DNA of 64,000 bases from M3007 sp964484205 (GCA_964484205.1 CAZAEZ010000022.1:35784-99783), one strand, 5' to 3'; numbered from the stretch's first letter, positions 8,980 to 19,660 are shown. Made by a program: numbers and translations. Notes: generated by a model not told the origin, from the letters alone.

Positions 8980-10299
8980 ATGTCCGACCTAAAGAAAAAA
9001 CTCACCCTTTACGGCCTCACCATGATCGCCGTCGGCTCCTGCATCGGTTCGGGCATTTTTGTCACGCCGGCGCAGATTGTCAGTGCCGTGCCCAACGCTA
9101 CCCTGGTACTGGCGGTATGGGCATTGGGCGGCATTATTGCGCTCACCGGGGCGCTTACCTTCAGCGAGTTGGGCGGCATGTTCCCGAAATCGGGCGGCGT
9201 GTACGTGTACCTGAAGGAAGCCTATGGCGATTTGACCGGTTTTCTTTACGGCTGGATCATCCTGCTGGTGGTCAATACCGGGGCGCTGGCCGGGCTATGC
9301 GTGGCTTTTGCCGAATACCTGAAACTGTTCGCGCCTGAAATGAGCGAAACGGCCAAAACGGCCATTGCGGCCGGCACTATTCTGGCGCTCACAGCGATCA
9401 ATATGCTTGGCGTAAATGTCAGCCAGGGCTTGGCCAATGTGTTTACCGGATTGAAACTGCTGGCTATCGGCGGGATTATCCTTGCCGGATTCCTGTTTTT
9501 TGATTCGGCCAATGTCTCGCCCGATTTTTCCCTGCGGGAAAACATCCCCGAAAACCTCACCACCGCCATGCTTACCGGCCTCATCGGCGTGCTGTTTTCT
9601 GTAGGCGGCTGGCACCACGCCTCCTACCTCGCCGGGGAGGCCATCGATGCCCCGCGCACGGTGCCCCGGGCGATGTTTTTGGGCGTATTGATCGTGCTGG
9701 TGATGTACCTGTTGGTCAACCTGGCGTACATGTTTTTGTTGCCGCTGGAGACCATCGCCCAAACGCCGCGCGTAGCCGGGGAAGCCATGGCTACCCTGGC
9801 GCCCTGGGGCGGCAAGGCGGTGGCCGTGGCCATTGCGGTGTCGATTTTCGGTACGATCAGCATTTACACCATGTCGGCGCCACGCATCTATTTTGCCATG
9901 GCTTCCGACGGTATTTTTTTCAAACAACTGGCTGCCGTGCATCCGCGCTGGCGCACCCCGGTAACAGCCATGCTGGTGCAGGCGTTTTGGGCGATTGTGG
10001 TGCTGCTGTTTTTCCGGGGGTTGTTCGACCGGATCATCACTTTTGTCACGTTTATGGACATTGCGTTTATGGGCCTGGCCGGTGCGGCAGTGTTTGTGCT
10101 GCGCAAAAAACAGCCCGCTGCCGACCGGCCCGTAAGAGCCTGGGGTTACCCTTTCGTTCCGCTGATTTTTGTATTGATTTCTGCCGCATTTGCCGGAAAC
10201 GTTTTACTGGAACGGCCTGCGCAGGCACTGCCGGGACTGGGGATTTTGGGTTTGGGCGTAGCGATGTTTTTTTTATTCAAAAAACGTCGTAATATTTAA
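8980..10299 (+). CDS. APC-superfamily amino acid permease
   Basis: A 439-residue inner-membrane transporter with about twelve hydrophobic spans. The first span contains GLTMIAVGSCIGSGIFVTPA, whose GSGIF motif forms the substrate-binding break of APC-fold amino acid permeases. TFSELGGMFPKSGGVYVYLK is a second family signature (the F(S)ELG...P.SGG...Y segment). The overall pattern resembles LAT/SLC7-like exchangers more than GABA permeases, but substrate cannot be read from sequence. It lies 48 nt after the SH3b gene. Transcription could continue from that gene, and a hairpin-rich element follows its stop codon. Confidence 0.9.
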   Translation: MSDLKKKLTLYGLTMIAVGSCIGSGIFVTPAQIVSAVPNATLVLAVWALGGIIALTGALTFSELGGMFPKSGGVYVYLKEAYGDLTGFLYGWIILLVVNTGALAGLCVAFAEYLKLFAPEMSETAKTAIAAGTILALTAINMLGVNVSQGLANVFTGLKLLAIGGIILAGFLFFDSANVSPDFSLRENIPENLTTAMLTGLIGVLFSVGGWHHASYLAGEAIDAPRTVPRAMFLGVLIVLVMYLLVNLAYMFLLPLETIAQTPRVAGEAMATLAPWGGKAVAVAIAVSIFGTISIYTMSAPRIYFAMASDGIFFKQLAAVHPRWRTPVTAMLVQAFWAIVVLLFFRGLFDRIITFVTFMDIAFMGLAGAAVFVLRKKQPAADRPVRAWGYPFVPLIFVLISAAFAGNVLLERPAQALPGLGILGLGVAMFFLFKKRRNI

Positions 10300-10302
10300 T
10301 GG

Positions 10303-10427
10303 TATACCCAACGGAAAGTGGCTTGCGAAGGTGCTGCTGTTGTATATTGTCGGCGTGACTTTGAGTCACGCCGACAATAGCCTAACCGCCTCCATTTTTT
10401 CGCAAACCACTTTCTACCCGGCATAAA
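10303..10427. repeat. Inverted-repeat (MITE-like) element, copy 1
   Basis: The ends are an imperfect inverted repeat of about 28 bp. The left end contains GGAAAGTGGCTTGCGAA, and the right end contains its counterpart TTCGCAAACCACTTTC followed by ACCCGGCATAAA. The interior holds a perfect hairpin (GTCGGCGTGACT, TTG loop, AGTCACGCCGAC, about 10350-10376). It sits between two convergent genes (permease and lipoprotein). Copy 2 is at 13081-13207 and a diverged copy 3 at 13841-13938. No open frame lies inside, so mobilisation in trans would be required. Confidence 0.75.
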
Positions 10428-10431
10428 TCCT

Positions 10432-10971
10432 TTACGGCTTCACTCGAACCTTAAAAAAACCGTCTGTAAAATGCAGCGTATCGGGCGACGAGGGGAAGGT
10501 TTTTCCATGCGGTGGATAAATTGTCAACAATACTTCGAAGCGGCCTTCGATGTCCATCGTGGTGGAATCTATTTTTTGGATTTCGATGAAGTTGGTTGAT
10601 AATTCCTGATTGACTGAATAGATTTCACCTGTTACATCACCGTCGGCGATGAAAGTCGAGTAATGCGCCGAAACCTGGCTAAAATTGCCAAAATCTGAAA
10701 CCACTAAGTTTTGCCGCTGCACTTTTATCGGCAAATATGAAAATGTAAGCATTTCTCTTGTAATGCCGCTAGCGTCTTTTTTTGAAAGCTTTATTGAAAT
10801 AGAATCATTGTTAAACGGATACCGAGCCCGGGTTTCCACCATCCAATTTTTACCATTTAAACTTGCAGTACCAGTACCGACATAAGGGTCAATAGGATCG
10901 ATATCATTTATCTCTTTTTTACATGAAATAGACAATGATATAATAAATATATAAAAGAAAATATACTTCAT
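10432..10971 (-). CDS. Putative lipoprotein, paralogue of the gene at 13212-13751
   Basis: A 179-residue lipoprotein. The N terminus MKYIFFYIFIISLSISCKK is a short signal with a lipobox (SISC) followed by KK, so it is probably lipid-anchored on the periplasmic face or exported to the surface. No domain is recognised; the rest is predicted beta-rich with DPYVGTGTASLNGKNW near the start. The last 63 residues (from about FIEIQKIDSTTMDIEG to FFKVRVKP) are virtually identical to the paralogue, while the N-terminal half is only moderately similar. This mosaic suggests recent gene conversion. It lies 23 nt downstream of the metalloprotease gene, so the two could form one transcription unit. Confidence 0.8.
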   Translation of the reverse strand: MKYIFFYIFIISLSISCKKEINDIDPIDPYVGTGTASLNGKNWMVETRARYPFNNDSISIKLSKKDASGITREMLTFSYLPIKVQRQNLVVSDFGNFSQVSAHYSTFIADGDVTGEIYSVNQELSTNFIEIQKIDSTTMDIEGRFEVLLTIYPPHGKTFPSSPDTLHFTDGFFKVRVKP

Positions 10972-10994
10972 AATAAATATTTTGAATAGATATA

Positions 10995-12916
<1,922 letters not shown>

Positions 12917-13080
12917 GGCATAGGGAGTTGGTTAAAGGATTAGTAAACTTAACTGATTTCATTTATATAAAAGGCAAATTCCCAAAGATTAACATTTGGA
13001 GCATTGATTGCAATAACCAATATTGCTTATTAATTCCCGGAGTTTGTTGCCATCGGATAAATATCTTGCGCACGTTATTT

Positions 13081-13207
13081 TAGGCCTTCCGGTAAGTGGT
13101 TTGCGAAAGTGATGGTGGCGTAATTATTGTCGGCGTGACTTTGAGTCACGCCGACAATAGCCTAACCGCCTCCATTTTTTCGCAAACCACTTTCTACCCG
13201 GCATAAA
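13081..13207. repeat. Inverted-repeat (MITE-like) element, copy 2
   Basis: The left end contains GGTAAGTGGTTTGCGAA and the right end TTCGCAAACCACTTTC then ACCCGGCATAAA. The internal hairpin GTCGGCGTGACT/AGTCACGCCGAC is identical to copy 1. From the hairpin rightwards into the 3' half of the adjoining lipoprotein gene, the sequence is nearly identical to copy 1 and its lipoprotein gene (about 320 bp). The preceding 12917-13080 is AT-rich leader of the metalloprotease without another gene. Confidence 0.75.
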
Positions 13208-13211
13208 TCCT

Positions 13212-13751
13212 TTACGGCTTCACTCGAACCTTAAAAAAACCGTCTGTAAAATGCAGCGTATCGGGCGACGAGGGGAAGGTTTTTCCATGCGGTGGATAAA
13301 TTGTCAACAATACTTCGAAGCGGCCTTCGATGTCCATAGTGGTAGAATCTATTTTTTGGATTTCGATGAAGTTGGTTGATAATTCCTGGTTGACCGAATA
13401 GAATTCACCTGTTACATCACCGTCGGCAATGTAGGTGGTGTAGGTAGCAGATATTTGACTTAAATCAGTAATTTCAAATACTGACAACCCATATTGATTG
13501 ACTTCTATTGGCAAATAGGCAAACGATAATAGTTCACGTATTATGCCATCGGAATCTTTTCGAACAAAATTTATGGATATAGAATCCTTATTGAATGGGT
13601 GAGAATAGGTACTGGCTTCGGCTGTCCATTGGTCACCGTTTATAAGGACTGACCCTATGCCGACGTATGGATCAATGGGAAGCCCCTCACGTTCCTTTTT
13701 GCACGAGTTATTTAATAAAATAACAAAGACAGAGAAATAAATATATTTCAT
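13212..13751 (-). CDS. Putative lipoprotein, paralogue of the gene at 10432-10971
   Basis: A 179-residue lipoprotein starting MKYIYFSVFVILLNNSCKK, with the lipobox NNSC; an ATG six codons upstream is also open. It shares DPYVG, the GDVTGE(I/F)YSVNQELSTNF segment and an essentially identical C terminus with the gene at 10432-10971. The remainder is clearly related but diverged. It is flanked downstream by copy 2 of the inverted-repeat element and upstream by a decayed fragment of a metalloprotease-like T9SS gene. The locus therefore repeats the arrangement protease, then lipoprotein, then element. Function is unknown. Confidence 0.8.
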   Translation of the reverse strand: MKYIYFSVFVILLNNSCKKEREGLPIDPYVGIGSVLINGDQWTAEASTYSHPFNKDSISINFVRKDSDGIIRELLSFAYLPIEVNQYGLSVFEITDLSQISATYTTYIADGDVTGEFYSVNQELSTNFIEIQKIDSTTMDIEGRFEVLLTIYPPHGKTFPSSPDTLHFTDGFFKVRVKP

Positions 13752-13777
13752 GATTTTTTGATTTTTCATTACAACCT

Positions 13778-14033
13778 TTAATTCAACACAACTACTTTTT
13801 TAACAACAGATTGATCTCTAAAAATTAACCTTTACAAATAAACCTGGTGGAAAGTAGTTTGCGGATTTTACGGGATTTTGAGTCATCCGATGACTTGGCC
13901 CTATGGTTTTTCACAAACCACTTTCTGGTGGGTATAAATTCAGAATTTGAACAGCTGCATCCGGTTAACCTTCCAGTTCAAACTCGACGATAAATCTACC
14001 TGAGTTTGGATTTGGAGAAATACGGAATCTCGT
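13778..14033 (-). pseudogene. Remnant of a T9SS type A sorting domain related to the metalloprotease
   Basis: Read on the minus strand, bases around 13970-14030 translate to RFRISPNPNSGRFIVEFELE, matching GFRVFPNPNSGSFIVEFELE of the metalloprotease at 10995. Bases 13778-13843 read VYL, a stop, RLIFRDQSVVKKVVVLN and a stop, matching the metalloprotease C terminus YLCRFIQGNKHVVKKVVVVD. About 45 codons between these blocks are missing, and the gap is occupied by a diverged inverted-repeat element (13841-13938). Nothing recognisable of the protease domain remains; the cystathionine-lyase-type gene begins shortly after. No other gene is seen in 13752-14078. Confidence 0.75.
13841..13938. repeat. 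Inverted-repeat (MITE-like) element, diverged copy 3
   Basis: The left end has CTGGTGGAAAGTAGTTTGCG and the right end CACAAACCACTTTCTGGTGG followed by GTATAAA, the same terminal inverted repeat as copies 1 and 2. The inner hairpin differs (GAGTCATC/GATGACTT). It separates the two halves of the decayed T9SS domain. Confidence 0.65.
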
Positions 14034-14078
14034 AAAAGTCAACATATAAAATTACCATAAATTTTAAAAAAAACCGTC

Positions 14079-15269
14079 ATGCATAAAGATTCCTTCGTAG
14101 TCAAAGAAACACCCGACAACCGCACCACAGCCCCGCATGTGCTGCCGATTTACGCCACCTCGTCCTTTGTTTTTGAAAACATAGACCAGGGCGTAGAAAT
14201 ATTTAAAAACATCGAAAGCGGCCACGTGTACAGCCGCTACGCCAACCCGACGGTGGACACGGTGGCGCGCAAAATTGCCGACCTGGAAACCCTCGGGCTG
14301 GATATGACTGCCGATGCTGTGATGACTTCTTCCGGTATGTCGGCCATTTCGACCCTGTTCATGGGCCTGTTGAAATCGGGCGACAAAGTGCTCAGCCAGG
14401 GCAACCTGTACGGCGGCACCACGGAACTGCTGGTTTCGGTATTGCAGCCCTTCGGTGTGGAACCGGTGTTCACCGACCTGCGCGACCTGAACGACGTCGA
14501 AGCCCTACTAAAAGCCGATCCGGCCATCCGCTTGCTGTATTGCGAAACCCCGGCCAACCCTACCCTGGCCTGCGTAGACATTGCGGCATTGACCGAACTG
14601 GCACACCGCCACCAGGCCTGGTGCGCCATCGACAACACCTTCCCCACCCCGCTGCTGCAACAGCCGTTTGCGCATGGCGTGGATTTCATCATCCACTCCA
14701 CCACCAAATACCTGAACGGCCACGGCAACAGCATCGCCGGAGTCATCGTCGGGCGCGACCGGGATTTGCTGCGCAAAAAAGTCTGGCGCGCCATGAAACT
14801 CGCCGGCACCAATTGCTCGCCCTTCGAAGCCTGGCTCACGCACAACGGCCTGAAAACCCTGGCCCTGCGCATGGAGCGCCACTGCTCGAACGCGCTCGCG
14901 CTGGCTGAATTTCTGGAAAAACACCCCGCCGTCGCACGGGTCAACTACCCGGGTTTAAGCACCCACCCCGACCATGCGCTGGCCAAACGGCAAATGCCGG
15001 GCGGTTTCGGCGGCATGTTGAGTTTTGAACTGAAAGGCGGTATGGACGCGGGTTTGCGCTGCATGAACCGTATCCGGTTTTGCACCCTGGCGCCCACACT
15101 GGGCGATGTGGATACGCTGATCCTACACCCGGCCTCTTCATCGCACCTGAATGTTTCGAAGGAAATTCGCGAGGCAAACGGCATTACGGACGGCATGATC
15201 CGGGTGTCGGTGGGCATTGAGCATGTGGGGGATATCATTGGGGATTTGGACCAGGCGATGGGCGCTTAG
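14079..15269 (+). CDS. PLP-dependent transsulfuration-family enzyme (cystathionine gamma-synthase/lyase type)
   Basis: A 396-residue cytosolic enzyme of the Cys/Met-metabolism PLP family (fold type I). Visible signatures are YSRYANPTVDTVARKIADLE, MTSSGMSAISTLF (cofactor phosphate loop), AIDNTFPTPLLQQPFAHGVD and HSTTKYLNGHGNSIAG, whose Lys forms the internal aldimine. The C-terminal RVSVGIEHVGDIIGDL is also typical. Family members include cystathionine gamma-synthase, cystathionine beta/gamma-lyase, O-acetylhomoserine sulfhydrylase and methionine gamma-lyase; sequence alone does not separate them here. No SAM riboswitch or other leader was seen upstream; the leader is decayed sequence. It overlaps the convergent Uma2 gene by 4 nt. 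Confidence 0.92.
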   Translation: MHKDSFVVKETPDNRTTAPHVLPIYATSSFVFENIDQGVEIFKNIESGHVYSRYANPTVDTVARKIADLETLGLDMTADAVMTSSGMSAISTLFMGLLKSGDKVLSQGNLYGGTTELLVSVLQPFGVEPVFTDLRDLNDVEALLKADPAIRLLYCETPANPTLACVDIAALTELAHRHQAWCAIDNTFPTPLLQQPFAHGVDFIIHSTTKYLNGHGNSIAGVIVGRDRDLLRKKVWRAMKLAGTNCSPFEAWLTHNGLKTLALRMERHCSNALALAEFLEKHPAVARVNYPGLSTHPDHALAKRQMPGGFGGMLSFELKGGMDAGLRCMNRIRFCTLAPTLGDVDTLILHPASSSHLNVSKEIREANGITDGMIRVSVGIEHVGDIIGDLDQAMGA

Positions 15270-15838
15270 AAGGTAACCCTGTCGTACACCGCAGCCATTT
15301 TCAGCCCGGTTTCAATGCTTCGAAACCAGATGTCTTTCTCCAAACCGGCCACTTCGGAAGAGCGCCACACATCGGGTTTTTCCCGAAAAAAAAGCATGGC
15401 TTCGGGTGTGTCCTGGCGCAGCAAAACATATTCTTTGAAGGAAGGCAAACTTTGGTATTCGATGAATTTCTGCCCGCGGTCGTACCGTTCGGTGCTGGCG
15501 GAAAGGGTTTCGACGATCAGGATCGGGTTTATAACCGCTTCGGCTTCCGCTTCTACCTGCAGGGGTGCACCGGCAACCACAACTACATCCGCGTACACGT
15601 AGAAGTTAAATTTAGGAAGGTAAATTTTCTGGTCGCTGCCAAAGGTTTCAAAACCAGGGTGTTGCTGCAAAGCATTGGTTAGCAAAACCAACATATTCCT
15701 GGAAATGCGGTTGTGGGCTATAGTTCCTCCAGCCATTTTTTCAAGGGTTCCGTTGTAAAAGGCATGGCGCTCACCGCTCTCCTGTTCGATACGGAGGTAA
15801 TCGGCAACGCTGTATGTTCTGGCTGACATTGTGGTCAC
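15266..15838 (-). CDS. Uma2-family putative restriction endonuclease
   Basis: A 190-residue protein of the Uma2 (DUF820) family, which has a PD-(D/E)xK nuclease fold and is abundant in Cyanobacteria and Bacteroidota. Family signs are the start YSVADYLRIEQESGERHAFY, the acidic YADVVVVAG strand, PILIVETLSAST and the KFIEYQSLPSFKEYVLLRQD segment with the conserved Lys, Tyr and Glu residues. Biological role is poorly known; some members are associated with mobile DNA or defence, but many are solitary like this one. It is convergent with the upstream-coordinate PLP enzyme with a 4-nt overlap of the stop codons. The 176 bp beyond its start codon (15839-16014) contain nothing notable. Confidence 0.9.
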   Translation of the reverse strand: MTTMSARTYSVADYLRIEQESGERHAFYNGTLEKMAGGTIAHNRISRNMLVLLTNALQQHPGFETFGSDQKIYLPKFNFYVYADVVVVAGAPLQVEAEAEAVINPILIVETLSASTERYDRGQKFIEYQSLPSFKEYVLLRQDTPEAMLFFREKPDVWRSSEVAGLEKDIWFRSIETGLKMAAVYDRVTF

Positions 15839-16014
15839 GGATGGATTTTTTACAAATATACAGCGGGGGTAACGAAAGTTATATTTTCTGGTTTACCCGC
15901 TTCGGCGAATTTTGTGCAGTATTTAAAAGTCCCCCGGCTAATTCCCCATTCCAAATGCCCTCCATAAAATCAAATGAGCGGCCGGTACGTCCTTCGTGCC
16001 GGCCAATTTTGTAC

Positions 16015-16515
16015 TCAGGGGGAAGGCGGGCCGTAGGTCGTATGCACCAACGTCCGGCGCGTGCTGCCCCAGCCTCTCGAAATTTTCACGATGTACAGGT
16101 TGTCAAAGTCCGTCTCCGGGATCGGCGCCACCGATTGCCCGGAAAGCCCCAACACCAAGTCGGGCACGGTATTGGAGTGGCCGACCACCAGCACACTTTT
16201 GCCCCGGATTTTGTTTAACCGGGCAACCAGGCCCGCCGTCGTGTCCGGTTTGTACAAGGTGAGCCCCAGGTTCAGGGCAGTAGCCAGTGGCTGCGCGGTT
16301 TGTTGTGTCCGCTGGAACGTGGAGGCGAAAATGGACCCGATGCCTTTGCCCGACAGGGAATCGCGCAGAATATTGGCCCGGGCATTACCGGCCGTAGAGA
16401 GCGGCGAATCGGCGGAGTTATTCAGCCGTTCGGCATGGCGCACGATGTAGTATTTTGTAGTACAGGCAGATAGCATCAGCATGGCTGCAATGGACAAAAA
16501 GGAGCGTGGTTTCAT
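16015..16515 (-). CDS. Histidine phosphatase (SixA/phosphoglycerate-mutase-like) lipoprotein
   Basis: A 166-residue protein with an N-terminal lipoprotein signal (SIAAMLMLSACTTK) and the histidine phosphatase core. TKYYIVRHAERLN provides the RHG-type catalytic His, SPLSTAGNARANIL the following helix, FASTFQRTQQTAQPLA the second Arg region and VLVVGHSNTVPDLV the second catalytic His. Members dephosphorylate small molecules or phosphohistidine; the substrate here is not readable. The lipid anchor puts it outside the cytoplasm, which is uncommon for SixA itself. It is 24 nt downstream of the T9SS gene at 16540-18414 on the same strand and may share its transcript. Confidence 0.88.
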   Translation of the reverse strand: MKPRSFLSIAAMLMLSACTTKYYIVRHAERLNNSADSPLSTAGNARANILRDSLSGKGIGSIFASTFQRTQQTAQPLATALNLGLTLYKPDTTAGLVARLNKIRGKSVLVVGHSNTVPDLVLGLSGQSVAPIPETDFDNLYIVKISRGWGSTRRTLVHTTYGPPSP

Positions 16516-16539
16516 ATCCGGTATGTTCAGTAAGGTTGG

Positions 16540-18414
16540 TTACTTTTTAACCAGTAAAAGTTGTACCTGTTCAGCGGCATCCCAAACGCGGACGGTGTAA
16601 ATCCCGGCAGGCAATGTGCTTAAATCGAGCGGCACCTGAACATCGGGATCAACATCCACCGATAGCGAAATCCCGGTCGGCTGTTGGCTGGCATTCCAAA
16701 CTTCCACCCGTACACTGGCGGGCTTGCCGGCCTGGATACGCAGTGTGCTCTGCCCGGCCGCCGGGTTGGGCCACAGCGCAGCCTGCAGTCGATCGCTGTA
16801 AACCACGAGCGAGCGTATAGGCGAAAAACTGCCGGAGCCGTCGCGGTCTGTTTGCCGAAGGCGGAAAAACTGCGTACCCGGCGCCAGGCCGGGGATGCGG
16901 TAGGTGTAAAAAGCCGGTGCGGTGCCGTCGCCTTGCGGCAAAACAAAACCCCGCAACTGCCAATCCTTGCCGGAATTGCTGCTTTGCTGTATTTCGAAAC
17001 CGGCATTACTGATCTCAGAGGCTGTTTCCCAGGTCAATACGGCATCGTTGCCTTGCTCCAACCGCACATCGAAACGGGTCAATTCGACCGGCAGGGAACC
17101 CTGGGGCCACAAGGCGACATTGAGCAGCGTCAACACACCATTGTCCAACGCAACCACGTGTTCCTGTGTGATGTAGCCGGTTTTGCTGATCCGGACGGTG
17201 AAGGCCCCGTTTTGCAGTTGACCGAGTTTATAAAGCCCAAGCGCATCCGTTCGACCAAAAGTAGTCGTAGATAAAACTTGTATGTCAACGGCATTCAGCG
17301 GGAACCCGGTAACGGCATCCGTAACAGCCCCTTCGAGGTAGCAGCCCCGGACGTAGTTGGGAGTAAGCACCCACAGTTCCCCGTTATTGGTGTTTTGCGC
17401 CTCAATATTTGACGCCACGATAGTACCCGATGGAAGGTATGGGTATACGCCCCAGCAACCTTCGAATCCGTTCCCCGAACCGCCCGGATAGGTGTCGTAG
17501 CGGCCGACCTCCACCATGTTGGATGGCCGGGCTACGTCGATGATCGCAAAACCGTCCTTGTACCAGGACGTGACGGCGTAGTCGTTGTGAATGTGGGTGT
17601 TGTGCACAATAGAGCCGGTACCGGGCGTAATCTGGATTTTGTCGAGTTCGGTAATGTTTCCCAGGTTGGAAATGTCATAGGCCGCGAGATAGGAATTGCT
17701 GACTTCGTCGGTAGTGAAAAGCGTGTTCCCCGACAACCAGGTGTTGTGTGTAAAGTTACCCGGCGTGTTGAATGTTGCCAGCAGCACAGGATTCGTTTTG
17801 TTGGTCATGTTTACGACGGCCACCTGCCCGGTGTAAATATGCGCCGAGTAAAGCCGGTCATTGTTCACATAGCCGTCGTGCACGTAGCCGATAAAATTGA
17901 CAAAACCGACATAGCTGGGATTGTAAGGGTCAGCATTGAGGTTGAACACCTGCGGCCTGCCGTTATTGAGGTTGCTGCCGTACACGTACAGGTAGCCCTT
18001 CACCTCGTCGATATGCAAGGCATGGCCCTTTTGAATGCCGCTCCCGCCGTCGACGGTATGGTAAGTAAGGTTGGAGCCGGGCAAGCCATTCAGGTCTACA
18101 ACCAGGATTTTACTCCCCCACCCTTCCGAAACGACATACGCGTAGTGCGAGTAGGTTTTGATTTCCCGCCAATCGTTGGCTACGCCGGGTATTTGCACAA
18201 TTTGCTGAGGATTGTTCGGATCGGTCACATTCACGATGATCAAGCCGTTTCTTGCGCCTATCAGGGCATATTCGTTGCCTCCGGCAGCATAACCCCAGAT
18301 ATTGGCAAGATTTTGCCCGTTGAAAGTCAGGGTGGCATTGTGCGTAACATTTACATTTTGGGCAAAACAAGTGGTGAGAACGGCGGACAAAAGTACGGTC
18401 AGTGCAATGCGCAT
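16540..18414 (-). CDS. Choice-of-anchor B family protein with carboxypeptidase-regulatory and T9SS type A domains
   Basis: About 624 residues. The start at MRIALTVLLSAVLTTCFAQ gives a signal peptide; an ATG 16 codons earlier is open but less plausible. The N-terminal 350 residues are an LVIVD-type propeller typical of choice-of-anchor B proteins (YALIGARNGLIIVNVTDPNN, KILVVDLNGLP, HNTHIHNDYAVTSWYKDG). A carboxypeptidase regulatory-like beta-sandwich follows (YLEGAVTDAVTGFPLNAVDI, ALGLYKLGQL). Next comes a fibronectin-like segment (LTWETASEISNAGFEIQQSS) common before T9SS domains, and a type A sorting domain from about AALWPNPAAGQSTL to the end. It should be exported across the outer membrane by T9SS. 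Ligand unknown. Confidence 0.9.
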   Translation of the reverse strand: MRIALTVLLSAVLTTCFAQNVNVTHNATLTFNGQNLANIWGYAAGGNEYALIGARNGLIIVNVTDPNNPQQIVQIPGVANDWREIKTYSHYAYVVSEGWGSKILVVDLNGLPGSNLTYHTVDGGSGIQKGHALHIDEVKGYLYVYGSNLNNGRPQVFNLNADPYNPSYVGFVNFIGYVHDGYVNNDRLYSAHIYTGQVAVVNMTNKTNPVLLATFNTPGNFTHNTWLSGNTLFTTDEVSNSYLAAYDISNLGNITELDKIQITPGTGSIVHNTHIHNDYAVTSWYKDGFAIIDVARPSNMVEVGRYDTYPGGSGNGFEGCWGVYPYLPSGTIVASNIEAQNTNNGELWVLTPNYVRGCYLEGAVTDAVTGFPLNAVDIQVLSTTTFGRTDALGLYKLGQLQNGAFTVRISKTGYITQEHVVALDNGVLTLLNVALWPQGSLPVELTRFDVRLEQGNDAVLTWETASEISNAGFEIQQSSNSGKDWQLRGFVLPQGDGTAPAFYTYRIPGLAPGTQFFRLRQTDRDGSGSFSPIRSLVVYSDRLQAALWPNPAAGQSTLRIQAGKPASVRVEVWNASQQPTGISLSVDVDPDVQVPLDLSTLPAGIYTVRVWDAAEQVQLLLVKK

Positions 18415-18703
18415 GGCTGAAATTCGGAACAGTAGTAGTCGTGAAAACACAAAATGCGGCAAGGGGAATTCAAATGTACCTACTTCAGGCCCACAAATCT
18501 CTTGTAATTTGATTACCTGTTGTGCATAATATTAACATTGTGCGGGCTTTATCCGAAAAATTCCGCCCCGGCAACCACGAGTAATCAAGGTTCCCCAACC
18601 CAGGTTGTTTTTTCCACATGCCCAACAAATGCATATTTGTTAAAAAAGGGGAAACAAGTTTACTTTACCGGAACAAGTTCCACCAGCACCCGGTTTTCAA
18701 TTT

Positions 18704-19660
18704 ATGGATATAAAAACGGTCATTTTCCTGTGCATTGCCGGTGGCGCACTGCCCGCTTGCCAGTCGCCCGCCGATCGGACCGGCACACAGGAAAAACCTG
18801 CTGCCGACACCACCGATTTAATTTCCGATGCGCCGCCGCCGCCATTGTTTACGTACATCGTCCCCAGAACGATTCCTGTAAAAAGCTATTTCCCGTTCAT
18901 CGACAGTCTGGCACGCCACTACGACAGCCTGGTGCCCTACCCCCTGACCGAACACCTGCTGGTACGCGCCAACCCGCGCATTATCGACACGCTGGAAGAC
19001 ACCGATTATTACCAGCGCATGGCACGCGGCGAGTTTGTTTACGACCAACGCCAACTCCCGGTGCTGCACCAGGGCGATACGTTGTACATCCCGGACACCG
19101 CAAGTGCCCGGGCGCTGCTGGACCGCATGGCCGCAACCTGCATCGATATCAATATCCCGGAATATACCCTTCGGGTGGTGGAAGGCCAGGATACCGTGCA
19201 ATGCATGACGATCCGGGTCGGGCAAAACAAAAAACGCTATCAGGAAGTACTCGGCCGGGTGGATGACCTGCGCACCCGCCCCGGCGTCGGCAGTATTGTG
19301 CGCATCAACCGCGCGCCGACGCTCTTCTACGACCCGCATACCGGCCGGAAATTCACCCATACCAAACGCGACGACGGCCGCACCACCCGCATGCCCCTCA
19401 TTCCCTGGATGGAACCGGAGATCAACGGCGTACGCCTGGGCCAGATGATCCACCCGACCACCAACCCCGAAACGCTGGGCAAGGCCTACTCCAACGGCTG
19501 TATCGGTTGCACCGAAGGGGAGGCCTGGCGCCTGTATTACTACGCCCCCGTGGGCACGAAGGTGGTCATCCGCTACGACCTTTTGCTGATCGGGCCGTTA
19601 GGCGATACCACTCGCCTGCCGGATATTTACGGCTGGGCCAAACGAAAAACGGAAAATTAG
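18704..19660 (+). CDS. L,D-transpeptidase (YkuD-domain) lipoprotein
   Basis: A 318-residue protein with a lipoprotein-like N terminus (FLCIAGGALPACQSPADRTG). The C-terminal YkuD catalytic domain has INIPEYTLRVVEGQ at its start and the active-site block HPTTNPETLGKAYSNGCIGC, matching HxxT...SxGCxxC-type with catalytic Cys. Such enzymes cross-link peptidoglycan stem peptides (3-3 links) or attach proteins to the wall, in the periplasm. The region between residues 40 and 150 is not recognised. A longer opposite-register frame starting at 18520 is a shadow. The following gene starts 28 nt after the stop on the same strand. No gene is seen in 18415-18703. Confidence 0.9.
   Translation: MDIKTVIFLCIAGGALPACQSPADRTGTQEKPAADTTDLISDAPPPPLFTYIVPRTIPVKSYFPFIDSLARHYDSLVPYPLTEHLLVRANPRIIDTLEDTDYYQRMARGEFVYDQRQLPVLHQGDTLYIPDTASARALLDRMAATCIDINIPEYTLRVVEGQDTVQCMTIRVGQNKKRYQEVLGRVDDLRTRPGVGSIVRINRAPTLFYDPHTGRKFTHTKRDDGRTTRMPLIPWMEPEINGVRLGQMIHPTTNPETLGKAYSNGCIGCTEGEAWRLYYYAPVGTKVVIRYDLLLIGPLGDTTRLPDIYGWAKRKTEN

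Noticed and set aside
13940..14078. SAM-type riboswitch before the transsulfuration gene
   Set aside because: No SAM aptamer helices or conserved strings were seen; the leader is decayed T9SS domain sequence.
15266..15838. Uma2 gene as part of a defence system
   Set aside because: It is solitary between housekeeping-type genes with no partner nuclease, methyltransferase or regulator, and such genes are very common in this phylum.
18520..19266. Plus-strand open frame of 248 codons overlapping the L,D-transpeptidase gene
   Set aside because: A low-complexity His/Pro/Arg-rich shadow in another register; the L,D-transpeptidase frame has a lipobox and catalytic motif.
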